Source: Austwickia sp.
GTDB lineage: Bacteria; Actinomycetota; Actinomycetes; Actinomycetales; Dermatophilaceae
DNA length: 64,000 nt
Direction: 5' to 3'
Assembly: GCA_016711265.1 (NCBI GenBank)
Contig: JADJTI010000005.1
Coordinates: forward strand, 450,219-514,218
The position numbers and the translations under genes are program-made. Positions 8,867 to 18,014 of this stretch are shown here, in pieces. Within the stretch, counting starts at the first letter, position 1. Each line of letters opens with the position of its first letter. A model generated the notes under the pieces. The model did not search any database. It was not told the origin of the DNA and saw nothing but the letters and a program-made list of their open reading frames with translations.

Positions 8867-10188
8867 TGGCCCTGCGTCTTCCCTGGAGGCGCGGCACGAT
8901 GGGGGCGGTGCGCGAGGCCGGCGGCGACGTCCGCCTGGATCGGGTCACCAAGGCGTTCGGGGATGTGCTCGCGGTGGACCAGCTGGAGCTGACCATTCCC
9001 CGGGGCACGTTCTTCGCGCTGCTGGGTCCTTCCGGCTGTGGCAAGAGCACCACCCTGCGGATGATTGCCGGGCTGGAGCAACCGACCAGCGGGCGGGTAT
9101 GGCTGGGGGAGAGCGACCTGACCGGGACCCGGGCCTATGAGCGCCCGGTGAATACCGTGTTCCAGTCCTACGCCCTGTTCCCGCACCTGAACGTGCTGGA
9201 CAACGTCGCCTTCGGCCCGCGCCGGCGCAAGCTGCCGGACGCGCTGGCCCGGGCCGAGCGGGCGCTCGAGCTGGTGCAGTTGGAGGCGTACGGCGCGCGG
9301 CGCCCCGCGGAGCTTTCCGGCGGCCAACAGCAGCGGGTGGCGCTGGCCCGGGCACTGGTCAACGAGCCCGAGGTGCTGCTTCTCGATGAGCCGCTGGGCG
9401 CCTTGGACCTCAAGCTGCGCCGGCAGATGCAGGTGGAGCTCACACGGCTGCACCGGCAGTTGGGCCGGACCTTCGTGCACGTCACCCATGACCAGGACGA
9501 GGCGATGACGATCGCCGACCAGGTCGCGCTCATGGACGGCGGCCGGATCGTCCAGCTCGGCAACCCCGCTCAGCTCTACGACCGGCCCCGCACGGTCTTC
9601 GCCGCGAACTTCCTCGGCAAGTCGAATCTGGTGCGTGGCACGGTCCGAGCATCCTCGGGCGGTCGGCTGATGGTCGAGGTGCCGGGCCCGGACCGGACGA
9701 TATCTCTGGCGGTCCCCAAGGACCGGTGCGTCACCCGCGGCCCGGAGCTGACCCTGGGGGTGCGACCCGAGAAACTGCAGATGCACCCGCAGGAACCCCT
9801 CGAGCAGGGATCGGTCAGTGTGCTCGGGCCAGGGCGGATCGTCCACGTGGCGTTCGCCGGGGTGGCCACCGAATACCTGGTGGACCTGCCCGGCGTCGGT
9901 ATCTGGACGGTGTTCGAGCAGAACGCCACCGTCCGCGCCCCCGGGCGCCCCGGCGACCGCGTGTGGGTCAGCTGGGACCCCCGGCACAGCTTCGGGCTGG
10001 ACGCCGCCGAACCGTTGGAGCACGGTACCCAGCACGCCGACGGGCACGTCGCCGGCGATGGCGAGGGTGCGTCGGCGACCGGTGCGGACGCCGTACCGGC
10101 CAAGTCCCATGCAGCCGGTGGCGCCGACCGCGACGGGACCCACCCCGAACGGGACACCGAGCGCGACCCCGAACGGATCCTCACGTGA
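8866..10188 (+). CDS. potA: Polyamine ABC transporter ATP-binding protein
   Basis: ATPase driving polyamine import. The 440 residues contain Walker A GPSGCGKST (54-62), Q-loop VFQSYALFPHL, signature LSGGQQQRVALARAL (from about 150), Walker B VLLLDEPLGALD, and the switch histidine in VTHDQDEAM, then a TOBE regulatory domain. The last 70 or so residues are a low-complexity, charged tail. The ATG at 8866 overlaps the potD stop (TGATG); ATG at 8899 is an alternative. The operon order is binding protein, ATPase, permease, permease. Confidence 0.93.
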   Translation: MALRLPWRRGTMGAVREAGGDVRLDRVTKAFGDVLAVDQLELTIPRGTFFALLGPSGCGKSTTLRMIAGLEQPTSGRVWLGESDLTGTRAYERPVNTVFQSYALFPHLNVLDNVAFGPRRRKLPDALARAERALELVQLEAYGARRPAELSGGQQQRVALARALVNEPEVLLLDEPLGALDLKLRRQMQVELTRLHRQLGRTFVHVTHDQDEAMTIADQVALMDGGRIVQLGNPAQLYDRPRTVFAANFLGKSNLVRGTVRASSGGRLMVEVPGPDRTISLAVPKDRCVTRGPELTLGVRPEKLQMHPQEPLEQGSVSVLGPGRIVHVAFAGVATEYLVDLPGVGIWTVFEQNATVRAPGRPGDRVWVSWDPRHSFGLDAAEPLEHGTQHADGHVAGDGEGASATGADAVPAKSHAAGGADRDGTHPERDTERDPERILT

Positions 10189-11042
10189 GGGTTCTGCCGG
10201 GGCGGCGCACGGCGTACCTGCTGTTGCTGCCCGGGGTGGCCTGGCTGGCGGTCTTCTATCTCGCCCCGTTGGCCCAGCTCACCGCCGTCAGCCTGCAATC
10301 GCCGTACCCGGGGCGCCCCGGCTACTACGTCAGCGACCTCAACGTCGGCAACTTCGTCACCGCGCTCACCCAGTTCTCCGGGCACTTCGGCCGCTCACTG
10401 CTGTACGCCGGGCTGGCGACCGTCCTGGCTGCCGTGCTGGCCTACCCGCTGGCGTACGCCATCGCGTTCAAGGCGGGCCGCTGGCGCGGGGTGATGCTGA
10501 TCTGCGTGATCGCACCGTTCTTCACCTCGTTCGTGCTGCGCACCATCGCGTGGCGCCAGATCCTGGCCGACGACGGACCGGTGGTCGCCACCGTGAACGC
10601 GCTCCGGTTGCTGCCGGGCGGGCACCTGACCGAGACCCCGCTGGCCGTGGTGCTGGGGCTGACCTACAACTTCCTGCCGTTCATGGTGCTGCCGCTGTAC
10701 GCCAGCCTGGAACGGGTGGATCCGCGGCTCGTGGAGGCCGGTCAGGACCTGTACGGCGGTGGGCTCAGTACGTTTGCCCAGGTGACGCTGCCGCTGTCGA
10801 TGCCGGGGCTGCTGGCCGGGACGCTGCTGACATTCATTCCGGCGGCGGGGGACTACGTCAACGCCGAGCTGTTGGGCTCAGACGTGTCCACCAAGATGGT
10901 CGGCAACGTCATCGACAGCCAGTTCTTCCGGGTGCTGGGGGGCTATCCCAGCGCGGCCGCGTTGTCGCTGTGCCTGATGGCGCTCATCGTGGCGTTGGTG
11001 TTCGTCTACATTCGCCGATTCGGAACCCGGGAGCTGGTATGA
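10185..11042 (+). CDS. potB: Polyamine ABC transporter permease PotB
   Basis: Inner-membrane permease with about six transmembrane helices in 285 residues. The first helix is LLLLPGVAWLAVFYLAPLAQL. The binding-protein-dependent transport signature (EAA loop) appears as VEAGQDLYGGGLSTFAQVTLPLSMPGLLAG. GTG at 10185 lies in a GTGA overlap with the ATPase stop, and the 3' end overlaps potC in an ATGA junction, so translation is probably coupled along the operon. Confidence 0.92.
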   Translation: MRVLPGRRTAYLLLLPGVAWLAVFYLAPLAQLTAVSLQSPYPGRPGYYVSDLNVGNFVTALTQFSGHFGRSLLYAGLATVLAAVLAYPLAYAIAFKAGRWRGVMLICVIAPFFTSFVLRTIAWRQILADDGPVVATVNALRLLPGGHLTETPLAVVLGLTYNFLPFMVLPLYASLERVDPRLVEAGQDLYGGGLSTFAQVTLPLSMPGLLAGTLLTFIPAAGDYVNAELLGSDVSTKMVGNVIDSQFFRVLGGYPSAAALSLCLMALIVALVFVYIRRFGTRELV

Positions 11043-12010
11043 CCATATTGCCCCGGGAGGCGGGAAGCTCCCCCGGCCCCCGGCCCCCTGCGGGCGCAGG
11101 CTCCTCGGGCCTGGCCGGTGGCTTGCTCGGGGCCCGGTTCGGTGGCCGGCGGCCGGGCGGCACCGGTCCCCAGCAGAGGCTGGTCAAGGGCTCGGTGGTG
11201 CCGATGTACCGCCAGCTGGCGCGGTGGGTCGGGGACCGGATCGTGCTGGTGACGGCGCTCGCCGTACTGGGTTATCTGTTCCTGCCGGTGGCCTACACCT
11301 TCGTCTTCTCGTTCAACGACTACGGCAAGTCGAACCTGGTGTGGAACTCCGCGGGCTCGCCGACCCTCAAGCACTGGCAGGATCCCTGCGGCGCGGTCGG
11401 GGTGTGTGAATCGGTGGTCACCAGCCTGCAGGTGGGCTTGCTGTCCACGGTGGTCGCCACGGCGCTGGGCACGATGATCGCGTTCGCCATGGTGCGGCAC
11501 GCGTTCGCCGGGCGGGGGGTCATGAACCTGCTGATCTTCCTGCCGATGGCGACGCCGGAGGTGGTCCTGGGCGCCAGCCTGTTGACGCTCTTCGTGCAGG
11601 GGATGTCCTCGGTCACGCTGGGTTTCTGGACGATCGTGGCGGCCCACGTGATGTTCTGCCTGAGCTTCGTGGTGATCACGGTCAAGGCCCGGCTGCAATC
11701 GTTGGACTGGCGGGTCGAGGAGGCCGCCGCGGACCTGTACGCCGGCCCCTGGGACACGTTCACGCGGGTGACCCTGCCGCTGGCCACGCCGGGGATCATC
11801 GGGGCGGCCCTGTTGTCGTTCTCGTTGAGTTTCGACGACTTCATCACCACGAGCTTCGTGGCCGGTGACGTGATGACGTTCCCGCGGTTCGTGTACGTCT
11901 CCTATCTGCGCGGGATTCCGGCGCAGGCCAACGTGATCGGGTTCGCGATGTTCGCGTTCGCCGTGCTGGCCGTGGTGGCCTACCAACTGGTGGCCCGCCG
12001 CCGCCGCTAG
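11039..12010 (+). CDS. potC: Polyamine ABC transporter permease PotC
   Basis: Second permease of the polyamine importer. The C-terminal 270 residues have six predicted helices and the EAA loop EEAAADLYAGPWDTFTRVTLPLATPG. The ATG at 11039 overlaps the potB stop but gives an unusual Gly/Pro-rich N-terminal extension of about 55 residues. ATG at 11204 (MYRQLARWVGDR) would give the usual family length. The overlap favours 11039, the family length favours 11204. It is followed by an intergenic repeat element. Confidence 0.88.
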   Translation: MTILPREAGSSPGPRPPAGAGSSGLAGGLLGARFGGRRPGGTGPQQRLVKGSVVPMYRQLARWVGDRIVLVTALAVLGYLFLPVAYTFVFSFNDYGKSNLVWNSAGSPTLKHWQDPCGAVGVCESVVTSLQVGLLSTVVATALGTMIAFAMVRHAFAGRGVMNLLIFLPMATPEVVLGASLLTLFVQGMSSVTLGFWTIVAAHVMFCLSFVVITVKARLQSLDWRVEEAAADLYAGPWDTFTRVTLPLATPGIIGAALLSFSLSFDDFITTSFVAGDVMTFPRFVYVSYLRGIPAQANVIGFAMFAFAVLAVVAYQLVARRRR

Positions 12011-12018
12011 GGCCCGCT

Positions 12019-12118
12019 CGGCCCGACCTGGGGCAGGTTCACCCGACCCGGAGCGGGTTGCAGCATGCCCCAGGTCCGGGTAAGCCGCACCCGGTCAGGT
12101 CAACCTGCACCCGGTCGG
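12019..12118. repeat. Intergenic inverted-repeat element, copy A
   Basis: Starting nine bases after the potC stop, units like CCCGACCTGGGGC (12022-12034) alternate with near-complementary units such as GCACCCGGTCGGGT (12107-12120). Arms 12022-12035 and 12066-12080 pair almost perfectly. A related array is found after obg at 63431-63541. It probably folds into a long hairpin and may act as the operon terminator. Confidence 0.6.
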
Positions 12119-12119
12119 G

Positions 12120-12290
12120 TCAACCGGCGCGCTTGGCCCGAGCCTGCGCGACCTTCTCGGCGCGCTCCTGGTCCAGGCGGGTCTTGGGGTCGTCGTCGCC
12201 CAACTGGGCGGGCCCGAACACGCTGAGCAGCGCCCGGCGGATCCGCCAGGTGATCCGGTACATCAGGCTCAGACCTTCGTCCTTGGCCAC
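12120..12290 (-). CDS. Small conserved-type hypothetical protein (56 aa)
   Basis: A 56-residue basic protein: VAKDEGLSLMYRITWRIRRA, then a hydrophobic patch with FGPAQLGDDDP, and a charged coiled tail rich in Arg, Lys and Ala. GTG at 12290 has AAGGAG seven bases upstream on the minus strand, which strongly supports expression. The combination of one short amphipathic or hydrophobic segment and a basic tail is seen in many small actinobacterial proteins of unknown function. It lies convergent to the polyamine operon and divergent from the dehydrogenase gene. No function is assigned. Confidence 0.65.
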   Translation of the reverse strand: MAKDEGLSLMYRITWRIRRALLSVFGPAQLGDDDPKTRLDQERAEKVAQARAKRAG

Positions 12291-12444
12291 GTCAAAGCTC
12301 CTTCGCGAGACGGCAATCGGGAACCCCCGATCATTCGACGATACGCCGCCGATCCGGCGATGCACCTGCTGTGAAGGTCTGCCCCGGCTGGCAGGATGAG
12401 GACACTGCCGCCCGTGACCCGCCCGCCGACGAACGGAGCACACC

Positions 12445-13917
12445 ATGCCTGAGGCCATGCCGACACGCGAAAGTGATCTGCTCGCGCAGCTCCCGACCCA
12501 GCTGTTCATCGGGGGGCGCTGGCGCGACGCCAGTGACGGAGGCCTGCTGGACGTCGAGGATCCCGCCACCGGCGCGGTGCTCACGCAGGTCGCCGACGCC
12601 ACCGCCCAGGACGCCCAGGACGCCCTCGCCGCGGCCGCCGACGCCCAGGCCGGGTGGGCCGCCACCCCGGCGCGGCAGCGCGCCGAACTGTTGCGGGCGG
12701 CGTACGAACGGATCGTCGAGCGCACCGAGGACTTCGCGCTGACGATGACCTTGGAGATGGGCAAGCCGCTGGCCGAATCGCGGGGCGAGGTGGCCTACGG
12801 CGCCGAGTTCTTCCGCTGGTTCAGCGAGGAGGCCGTGCGAATCCGCGGCTCGTACACCACCAACCCGGCCGGGGGCAGTCGGCTGCTGACGATGCGCCAA
12901 CCGGTCGGCCCGACGCTGATGATCACCCCGTGGAACTTCCCGCTGGCGATGGGTACCCGCAAGCTCGGCCCCGCGCTGGCCGCCGGGTGTACGGCGGTCG
13001 TCAAGCCCGCGCGGCAGACCCCGCTGACGATGCTGCTGTTGGCGCGCACGCTGGAGGAGGTCGGCGTGCCGGCCGGGGTGGTCAACGTGCTGGCGACCTC
13101 CCGGACGTCCGAGGTCGTCGCGCCGCTGATGACGGACCGCCGGCTGCGCAAGGTCACCTTCACCGGGTCGACGCAGGTCGGCAAGCAGCTCATCGCCCAG
13201 TCCGCCGACCAGGTGCTGCGGGTCTCGATGGAGCTAGGGGGCAACGCGCCGCTGATCGTCTTCGAGGACGCGGACGTGGAGGTGGCCGTCGCCCAGACGA
13301 TGCTGGCCAAGATGCGCAACACCGGGGAGGCGTGCACCGCCGCCAACCGCCTGTTGGTGCACGAGAGCGTCGCCGGGGAGTACGCGCGGCGGCTCGCCGA
13401 AGCGATGGGCGGGCTGCGGATGGGGCGCGGCACGTCCGAGGACACCCAACTCGGCCCGCTCATCGACGACGCAGCCCGCAAGGGCGTCGACGCGCTGGTC
13501 CAGGACGCGGTGGCCCGCGGCGCGACGCTGGCCGTGGGCGGGGCCCCAGCCGACGGGCCCGGCTACTTCTACCCGGCAACCGTGCTGACCGACGTACCGG
13601 CGCAGGCCGCCATCCTGGCCGAGGAGGTCTTCGGCCCGGTGGCCCCGATCAGCACGTTCGCCACGCTTGAGGAGGCGATCGCGCGGGCCAACGACACGAC
13701 GTACGGGTTGATAAGCTACGTCTTCACCCGGGATCTGTCGCGGGCGTTGCGGGTCAGCGAAGCCCTGGAGTTCGGGATGGTCGCGGTCAACGCCGGCGTG
13801 GTCTCCAACCCGGCCGCGCCCTTCGGCGGCGTCAAGCAGTCCGGCCTGGGCCGCGAAGGCGGCGCCGAAGGGATCGAGGAGTTCGTCGAGGTCAAGTACG
13901 TCGGGATCGCCCTGTGA
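12445..13917 (+). CDS. gabD: Succinate-semialdehyde dehydrogenase-type aldehyde dehydrogenase
   Basis: NAD(P)-dependent aldehyde dehydrogenase of 490 residues. It has the SSADH-like pattern GPTLMITPWNFPLAMGTRK, the catalytic glutamate in MELGGNAP, and the catalytic cysteine C297 in NTGEACTAANR. The family oxidises succinate semialdehyde to succinate, the last step of GABA and putrescine degradation. Its position directly after a polyamine importer supports this role, although no transaminase is nearby. ATG at 12445 has GGAG seven bases upstream. The stop overlaps the dxr GTG (GTGA), although the two pathways are unrelated. Confidence 0.85.
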   Translation: MPEAMPTRESDLLAQLPTQLFIGGRWRDASDGGLLDVEDPATGAVLTQVADATAQDAQDALAAAADAQAGWAATPARQRAELLRAAYERIVERTEDFALTMTLEMGKPLAESRGEVAYGAEFFRWFSEEAVRIRGSYTTNPAGGSRLLTMRQPVGPTLMITPWNFPLAMGTRKLGPALAAGCTAVVKPARQTPLTMLLLARTLEEVGVPAGVVNVLATSRTSEVVAPLMTDRRLRKVTFTGSTQVGKQLIAQSADQVLRVSMELGGNAPLIVFEDADVEVAVAQTMLAKMRNTGEACTAANRLLVHESVAGEYARRLAEAMGGLRMGRGTSEDTQLGPLIDDAARKGVDALVQDAVARGATLAVGGAPADGPGYFYPATVLTDVPAQAAILAEEVFGPVAPISTFATLEEAIARANDTTYGLISYVFTRDLSRALRVSEALEFGMVAVNAGVVSNPAAPFGGVKQSGLGREGGAEGIEEFVEVKYVGIAL

Positions 13918-15233
13918 CCGACGCGGGTGAGGGACCCGACGTCGCCGGCTGTTCGGCGCGCAGGGTCGCCGTCCTCGGCTCGACCGGGTCGATCGGCACT
14001 CAGGCGCTGCAGATCGTCCGGGCCCACCCGCGGCGTTTCGAGGTCACCGCGCTGAGCGCCCGAGCGGCGGACCCGGCGAGCCTGCACCTGCTGGCCCGGC
14101 AGGCCGTGGAGTTCGCGGTGCCCTGTGTCGCGGCGGCCGACGCCGACGTCGATGCGTTGGCAGCCGCGATCCGGGTGGCCGCCGATCAGGCGCAGGGGCG
14201 CTCGACGTACCGGCCCGACCTGCTGACCGGCGCAGGGGCAGCGACCCAGGCCGCCCAGCGACCCACCGACGTGGTGCTGAACGGGATCACCGGGTCCATC
14301 GGCCTGATGCCGACGCTGGCGGCGCTGACGGCCGACCATCGGCTCGCCTTGGCCAACAAGGAGTCCCTGATCGTCGGGGGGCCGGTGGTGAAGATGTTGT
14401 CATCTTCCGGAGTCGACCGGATCGTCCCCGTCGACTCCGAGCACTCCGCGATCTTCCAGTGCCTGCGCGGCGCTGACCGCGGCGACGTACGACGACTGAT
14501 CATCACCGCCAGCGGCGGCCCCTTCCGTGGCTGGTCGGCGGATCGGCTAGCGACGGTCACTCCGGCTCAGGCCCTGGCCCATCCCAACTTCGCGATGGGC
14601 ACGGTGATCACCACCAACTCGGCCACCATGGTCAACAAGGGGTTGGAGGTCATCGAAGCCCACCTGCTCTTCGACGTGCCGTACGACGACATCACCGTGG
14701 TCGTGCATCCCCAGCAGCAGATCCACTCGATGGTGGAGTTCCGCGACGGGGCCACCCTGGCCCAGGCCGGACCGCCGCGGATGCTGGTGCCGATCGCCCT
14801 GGGCATGTCGTGGCCGGAGCGGCTGGTCGACGTCGACACCCCGTGCGACTGGACGCGCGCGTCGTCGTGGGACTTCGAACCGCTCGATGCGACGGCCTTC
14901 CCCGCGGTGCCGTTGGCCTACCGGGTCGGCCGGGCCGGAGGCACCTTCCCGGCGGTGTACAACGCCGCCAACGAGGAAGCGGTCGCCGCGTTCCACGCGG
15001 GCGCGATCGCGTTCCCGCAGATCGTTGCCACGGTGGCCCGATTGGTCGATGAGTGGGAGGCAGGCGGCGGACTGGACCTCATCGGGACAACCGCGGTGGA
15101 CCGGGCCCGCGACGAGCTGGGGACGGCTGGGCAGCTACTCGGCAACGATTCGGTGGCTGAGGGCGTTGCCCAGGTGTTGGCCGCCCAGACGTGGGCGCGG
15201 GCCCGGGCGCAGGAGCTCCTGGCAGCCTGCTGA
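13914..15233 (+). CDS. dxr: 1-deoxy-D-xylulose 5-phosphate reductoisomerase
   Basis: Second enzyme of the MEP isoprenoid pathway, converting DXP to MEP with NADPH. Motifs in order are VLGSTGSIGTQAL (NADPH site), LANKESLIVGG, VDSEHSAIFQCL, the flexible-loop region HPNFAMGTVITTNSATMVNK with a following GLEVIEAH, and YNAANEEAVAAF. At 439 residues it is slightly longer than average through a small N-terminal extension and an insertion around residues 80-100. The GTG start overlaps the gabD stop. It is followed at 66 bases by the site-2 protease gene and then ispG, a standard actinobacterial order. Confidence 0.95.
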   Translation: MTDAGEGPDVAGCSARRVAVLGSTGSIGTQALQIVRAHPRRFEVTALSARAADPASLHLLARQAVEFAVPCVAAADADVDALAAAIRVAADQAQGRSTYRPDLLTGAGAATQAAQRPTDVVLNGITGSIGLMPTLAALTADHRLALANKESLIVGGPVVKMLSSSGVDRIVPVDSEHSAIFQCLRGADRGDVRRLIITASGGPFRGWSADRLATVTPAQALAHPNFAMGTVITTNSATMVNKGLEVIEAHLLFDVPYDDITVVVHPQQQIHSMVEFRDGATLAQAGPPRMLVPIALGMSWPERLVDVDTPCDWTRASSWDFEPLDATAFPAVPLAYRVGRAGGTFPAVYNAANEEAVAAFHAGAIAFPQIVATVARLVDEWEAGGGLDLIGTTAVDRARDELGTAGQLLGNDSVAEGVAQVLAAQTWARARAQELLAAC

Positions 15234-15298
15234 CCAGCAATGCATCATGGAACATGGGCGGCCGACGCCGCTGACGTGACCAGGAGGACGGACCGACC

Positions 15299-16711
15299 GT
15301 GACCTATCTGCTGTACACCCTGGGTGTGCTGGCCATCGCGTTCGGCATCGGCGTCTCGATCGCTCTGCACGAGTTGGGTCACCTGATCCCGGCCAAACGG
15401 TTCGGGGTCAAGGTCACCCAGTACATGATCGGCTTCGGCCCGACCGTGGCCTCCTGGCGGCGCGGGGAGACCGAGTACGGGATCAAGGCCATCCCCCTGG
15501 GCGGGTACGTCCGGATGATCGGGATGCTGCCGCCCCAGACCCCGGCCCCCGACGGCCAGCCGGAGCGGCTTCGCTCAGGCACCACCGGGCGCTTCGCGAT
15601 GCTGGCCGAGCAGGCCCGCCGGGACGCCCTGGACGAGGTCACCCCGGGGGAGGAGCACCGGGTCTTCTACCGGTTGTCCACGCCCAAGAAGATCCTGGTC
15701 ATGCTGGGCGGCCCGCTGATGAACCTGGTGATCGCGGCGGTCCTGCTCACCGGTTACGTGACCCTGTACGGCGTCCTCGACGACCGCCAGCCCACCGGCG
15801 CCGCGATCGCCGGGGTCAGCACCTGCGTGCCGGCCACCGTGACGTCCGGTACGGCGCCCGGCACGTCGGGCGGGCCGGGCGGGTCTGGGTCTGCTGGCGC
15901 GGGGTGCCAGGGTCGGCCGGCGGCCCCCGCGTACGCCGCGGGGTTGCGCCCCGGAGACCGGATCGTCGGGATCGACGGTCGCACCGTGTCGACCCCCTCC
16001 GACATCTCGGCCATCGTCCGGCCGAACGCCGGCCGCACGATGCCCGTGCAGGTGCTGCGGGACGGGCAGCCGGTGACGCTGACCGTGACGCCGGTGGCCA
16101 CCCAGCTGCCCAAGCTGGACGCCGCCGGGAAGCTGGTGCTGGACGCCTCCGGGAAAGCGGTCACCGTCCAGGGTGGGTTCCTCGGGACGACCACCCGGCC
16201 CACCTTCGCCACTGTGCGGCAACCGCTCAGTGAGGCGCCGACGTACATCGGGCAGGCGATGGCCGGGACCGCGGGGGTGATGCTGCGGATCCCCGAGAAG
16301 ATGGTCGGGGTCTGGAACGCCGCCTTCGGGGACTCCGAACGGGACCTGAACGGCCCGATCTCGGTCGTCGGAGTCGGGCGGGTCGCCGGGGAGAAGGCCG
16401 GCGGGGAGATCACCGGCTCGCTGATGGACGACATCGATGTGCTGCCCTTCCTGGTACAACTACTGGCCGGCCTCAACATGGCGCTGTTCGTGTTCAACCT
16501 GATCCCGTTGATGCCGTTGGACGGCGGGCAGATCGCCGGGGCGCTCTGGGAGGGGCTGCGGCGTACCGTCGCCCGGGTCACCGGCCGGCCCGACCCCGGC
16601 CCGGTGGACGTGGCGCGGGCGTTGCCGCTGGCCTACGCCGTGTCGGTGGTCCTGATCGGGATGTCCGCGCTGCTCATCTACGCCGACCTGGTCAAGCCGG
16701 TGCGCTTCTGA
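15299..16711 (+). CDS. rseP: Site-2 (RseP/Rip1-type) intramembrane zinc metalloprotease
   Basis: Regulated intramembrane protease that cleaves transmembrane anti-sigma factors or similar substrates. The first helix contains the HExxH zinc site (HELGH, residues 24-28). A PDZ-like domain occupies about residues 200-260, interrupted by a Gly/Ser/Thr-rich insertion of about 30 residues (around 185-205). The third zinc ligand lies in NLIPLMPLDGGQ (about 400-411). Total length is 470 residues with about four helices. GTG at 15299 follows CAGGAGGA. The neighbours dxr and ispG are conserved in the phylum but not functionally linked. Confidence 0.92.
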   Translation: MTYLLYTLGVLAIAFGIGVSIALHELGHLIPAKRFGVKVTQYMIGFGPTVASWRRGETEYGIKAIPLGGYVRMIGMLPPQTPAPDGQPERLRSGTTGRFAMLAEQARRDALDEVTPGEEHRVFYRLSTPKKILVMLGGPLMNLVIAAVLLTGYVTLYGVLDDRQPTGAAIAGVSTCVPATVTSGTAPGTSGGPGGSGSAGAGCQGRPAAPAYAAGLRPGDRIVGIDGRTVSTPSDISAIVRPNAGRTMPVQVLRDGQPVTLTVTPVATQLPKLDAAGKLVLDASGKAVTVQGGFLGTTTRPTFATVRQPLSEAPTYIGQAMAGTAGVMLRIPEKMVGVWNAAFGDSERDLNGPISVVGVGRVAGEKAGGEITGSLMDDIDVLPFLVQLLAGLNMALFVFNLIPLMPLDGGQIAGALWEGLRRTVARVTGRPDPGPVDVARALPLAYAVSVVLIGMSALLIYADLVKPVRF

Positions 16712-16737
16712 TCCCAGCGGTGGGAGATACTGGCGCC

Positions 16738-17904
16738 ATGACGGTTGCCCTCGGGATGCCGGCCACCCCGGCACCGGTGTTGTCCCCCCGCCGCGTCTCG
16801 CGGCAGATCCAGGTCGGTGCGGTGCGGGTCGGCGGTGACGCGCCGGTCTCGGTGCAGTCGATGTGTACGACGCTCACGGCCGACGTCAACGCGACCCTGC
16901 AACAGATCGCCGAGCTCACCGCCGCCGGCTGCGACATCGTCCGGGTGGCCTGCCCGAGTCAGGACGACGCGGATGCGTTGGCCGCGATTGCCCGCCAATC
17001 CCGCATCCCGGTCATCGCCGACATCCACTTCCAACCCAAGTACGTGTTCGCCGCGATCGACGCCGGGTGCGCGGCGGTCCGCGTCAACCCGGGCAACATC
17101 CGGCAGTTCGACGACAAGGTCAAGGAGATCGCCTCGGCGGCGGCGCAGGCCGGGGTGTCGATCCGGATCGGGGTGAACGCTGGGTCCCTGGACAAGCGGC
17201 TGCTGGAGAAGTACGGCAAGCCCACCGCCGAGGCCCTGGTGGAGTCGGCGGTCTGGGAGGCGAGCCTGTTCGAGGAGCACGGGTTTCACGACTTCAAGAT
17301 CTCGGTCAAGCACCACGACCCGGTGACTATGGTCCGCGCGTACCAATTGCTGGCCGAGCGCGGCGACTGGCCGTTGCACCTGGGAGTCACCGAGGCCGGC
17401 CCGGCGTTCCAGGGGACCATCAAGTCCTCGGTGGCCTTCGGCACGCTGCTGTCCCAGGGGATCGGGGACACCATCCGGGTGTCCCTGTCCGCGCCGCCGG
17501 TGGAGGAGGTCAAGGTGGGCCTGCAAATCCTGCAGTGCCTGAACCTGCGGCCCCGCCAACTCGACATCGTCTCCTGCCCGTCGTGCGGACGCGCCCAGGT
17601 CGACGTCTGGAAGCTGGCCGAAGAGGTGACCGCCGGCCTGGAAGGGATGACGGTGCCCTTGCGGGTCGCCGTGATGGGCTGCGTGGTCAACGGCCCCGGC
17701 GAGGCCCGGGAGGCCGACCTCGGGGTCGCCTCGGGCAACGGCAAGGGACAGATCTTCGTGCGTGGCGAGGTCATCAAGACGGTGCCGGAGTCGCAGATTG
17801 TCGCCACCTTGATCGAGGAGGCCCTGCGGTTGGCCGAGGAGATGGGCGTGGACGCCGACGACGGTACGGCGGCGGGTCAGCCCACGGTCAGCGTCACCGG
17901 ATAG
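16738..17904 (+). CDS. ispG: 4-hydroxy-3-methylbut-2-enyl diphosphate synthase (flavodoxin-type)
   Basis: [4Fe-4S] enzyme of the MEP pathway converting MEcPP to HMBPP. The 388 residues show the TIM-barrel N-terminus (VGGDAPVSVQSMCTTLT), RVNPGNI, and the cluster ligands C280 and C283 (SCPSCGRAQ) and C315 (VMGCVVNGPGEA). The ATG at 16738 is preceded by GGGAG (16722-16726) and by GATACT six bases upstream; GTG at 16720 is a less likely start. With dxr it supplies two of the pathway steps in one cluster. Confidence 0.95.
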   Translation: MTVALGMPATPAPVLSPRRVSRQIQVGAVRVGGDAPVSVQSMCTTLTADVNATLQQIAELTAAGCDIVRVACPSQDDADALAAIARQSRIPVIADIHFQPKYVFAAIDAGCAAVRVNPGNIRQFDDKVKEIASAAAQAGVSIRIGVNAGSLDKRLLEKYGKPTAEALVESAVWEASLFEEHGFHDFKISVKHHDPVTMVRAYQLLAERGDWPLHLGVTEAGPAFQGTIKSSVAFGTLLSQGIGDTIRVSLSAPPVEEVKVGLQILQCLNLRPRQLDIVSCPSCGRAQVDVWKLAEEVTAGLEGMTVPLRVAVMGCVVNGPGEAREADLGVASGNGKGQIFVRGEVIKTVPESQIVATLIEEALRLAEEMGVDADDGTAAGQPTVSVTG

Positions 17905-17939
17905 TCGAGCGCTGGCCGCGGGTGGTCGCCGCGACGCTG

Positions 17940-18000
17940 CATGACAGGCATCGACAAGCACGACAAGCATCGACCATCATTGACAAATGTTCCTGTCAAT
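17940..18000 (+). promoter_or_regulatory. Iterated operator-like repeats upstream of the ArsR-type regulator
   Basis: Five loosely repeated units of nine to ten bases (CATGACAGG, CATCGACAAG, CACGACAAG, CATCGACCA, TCATTGACAA) end in an inverted repeat, TTGACA (17980-17985) and TGTCAA (17994-17999). TTGACA also resembles a -35 box. It lies just before the regulator start and is the best candidate for its own operator. Confidence 0.5.
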
Positions 18001-18014
18001 AGCACGCTGGTGGA

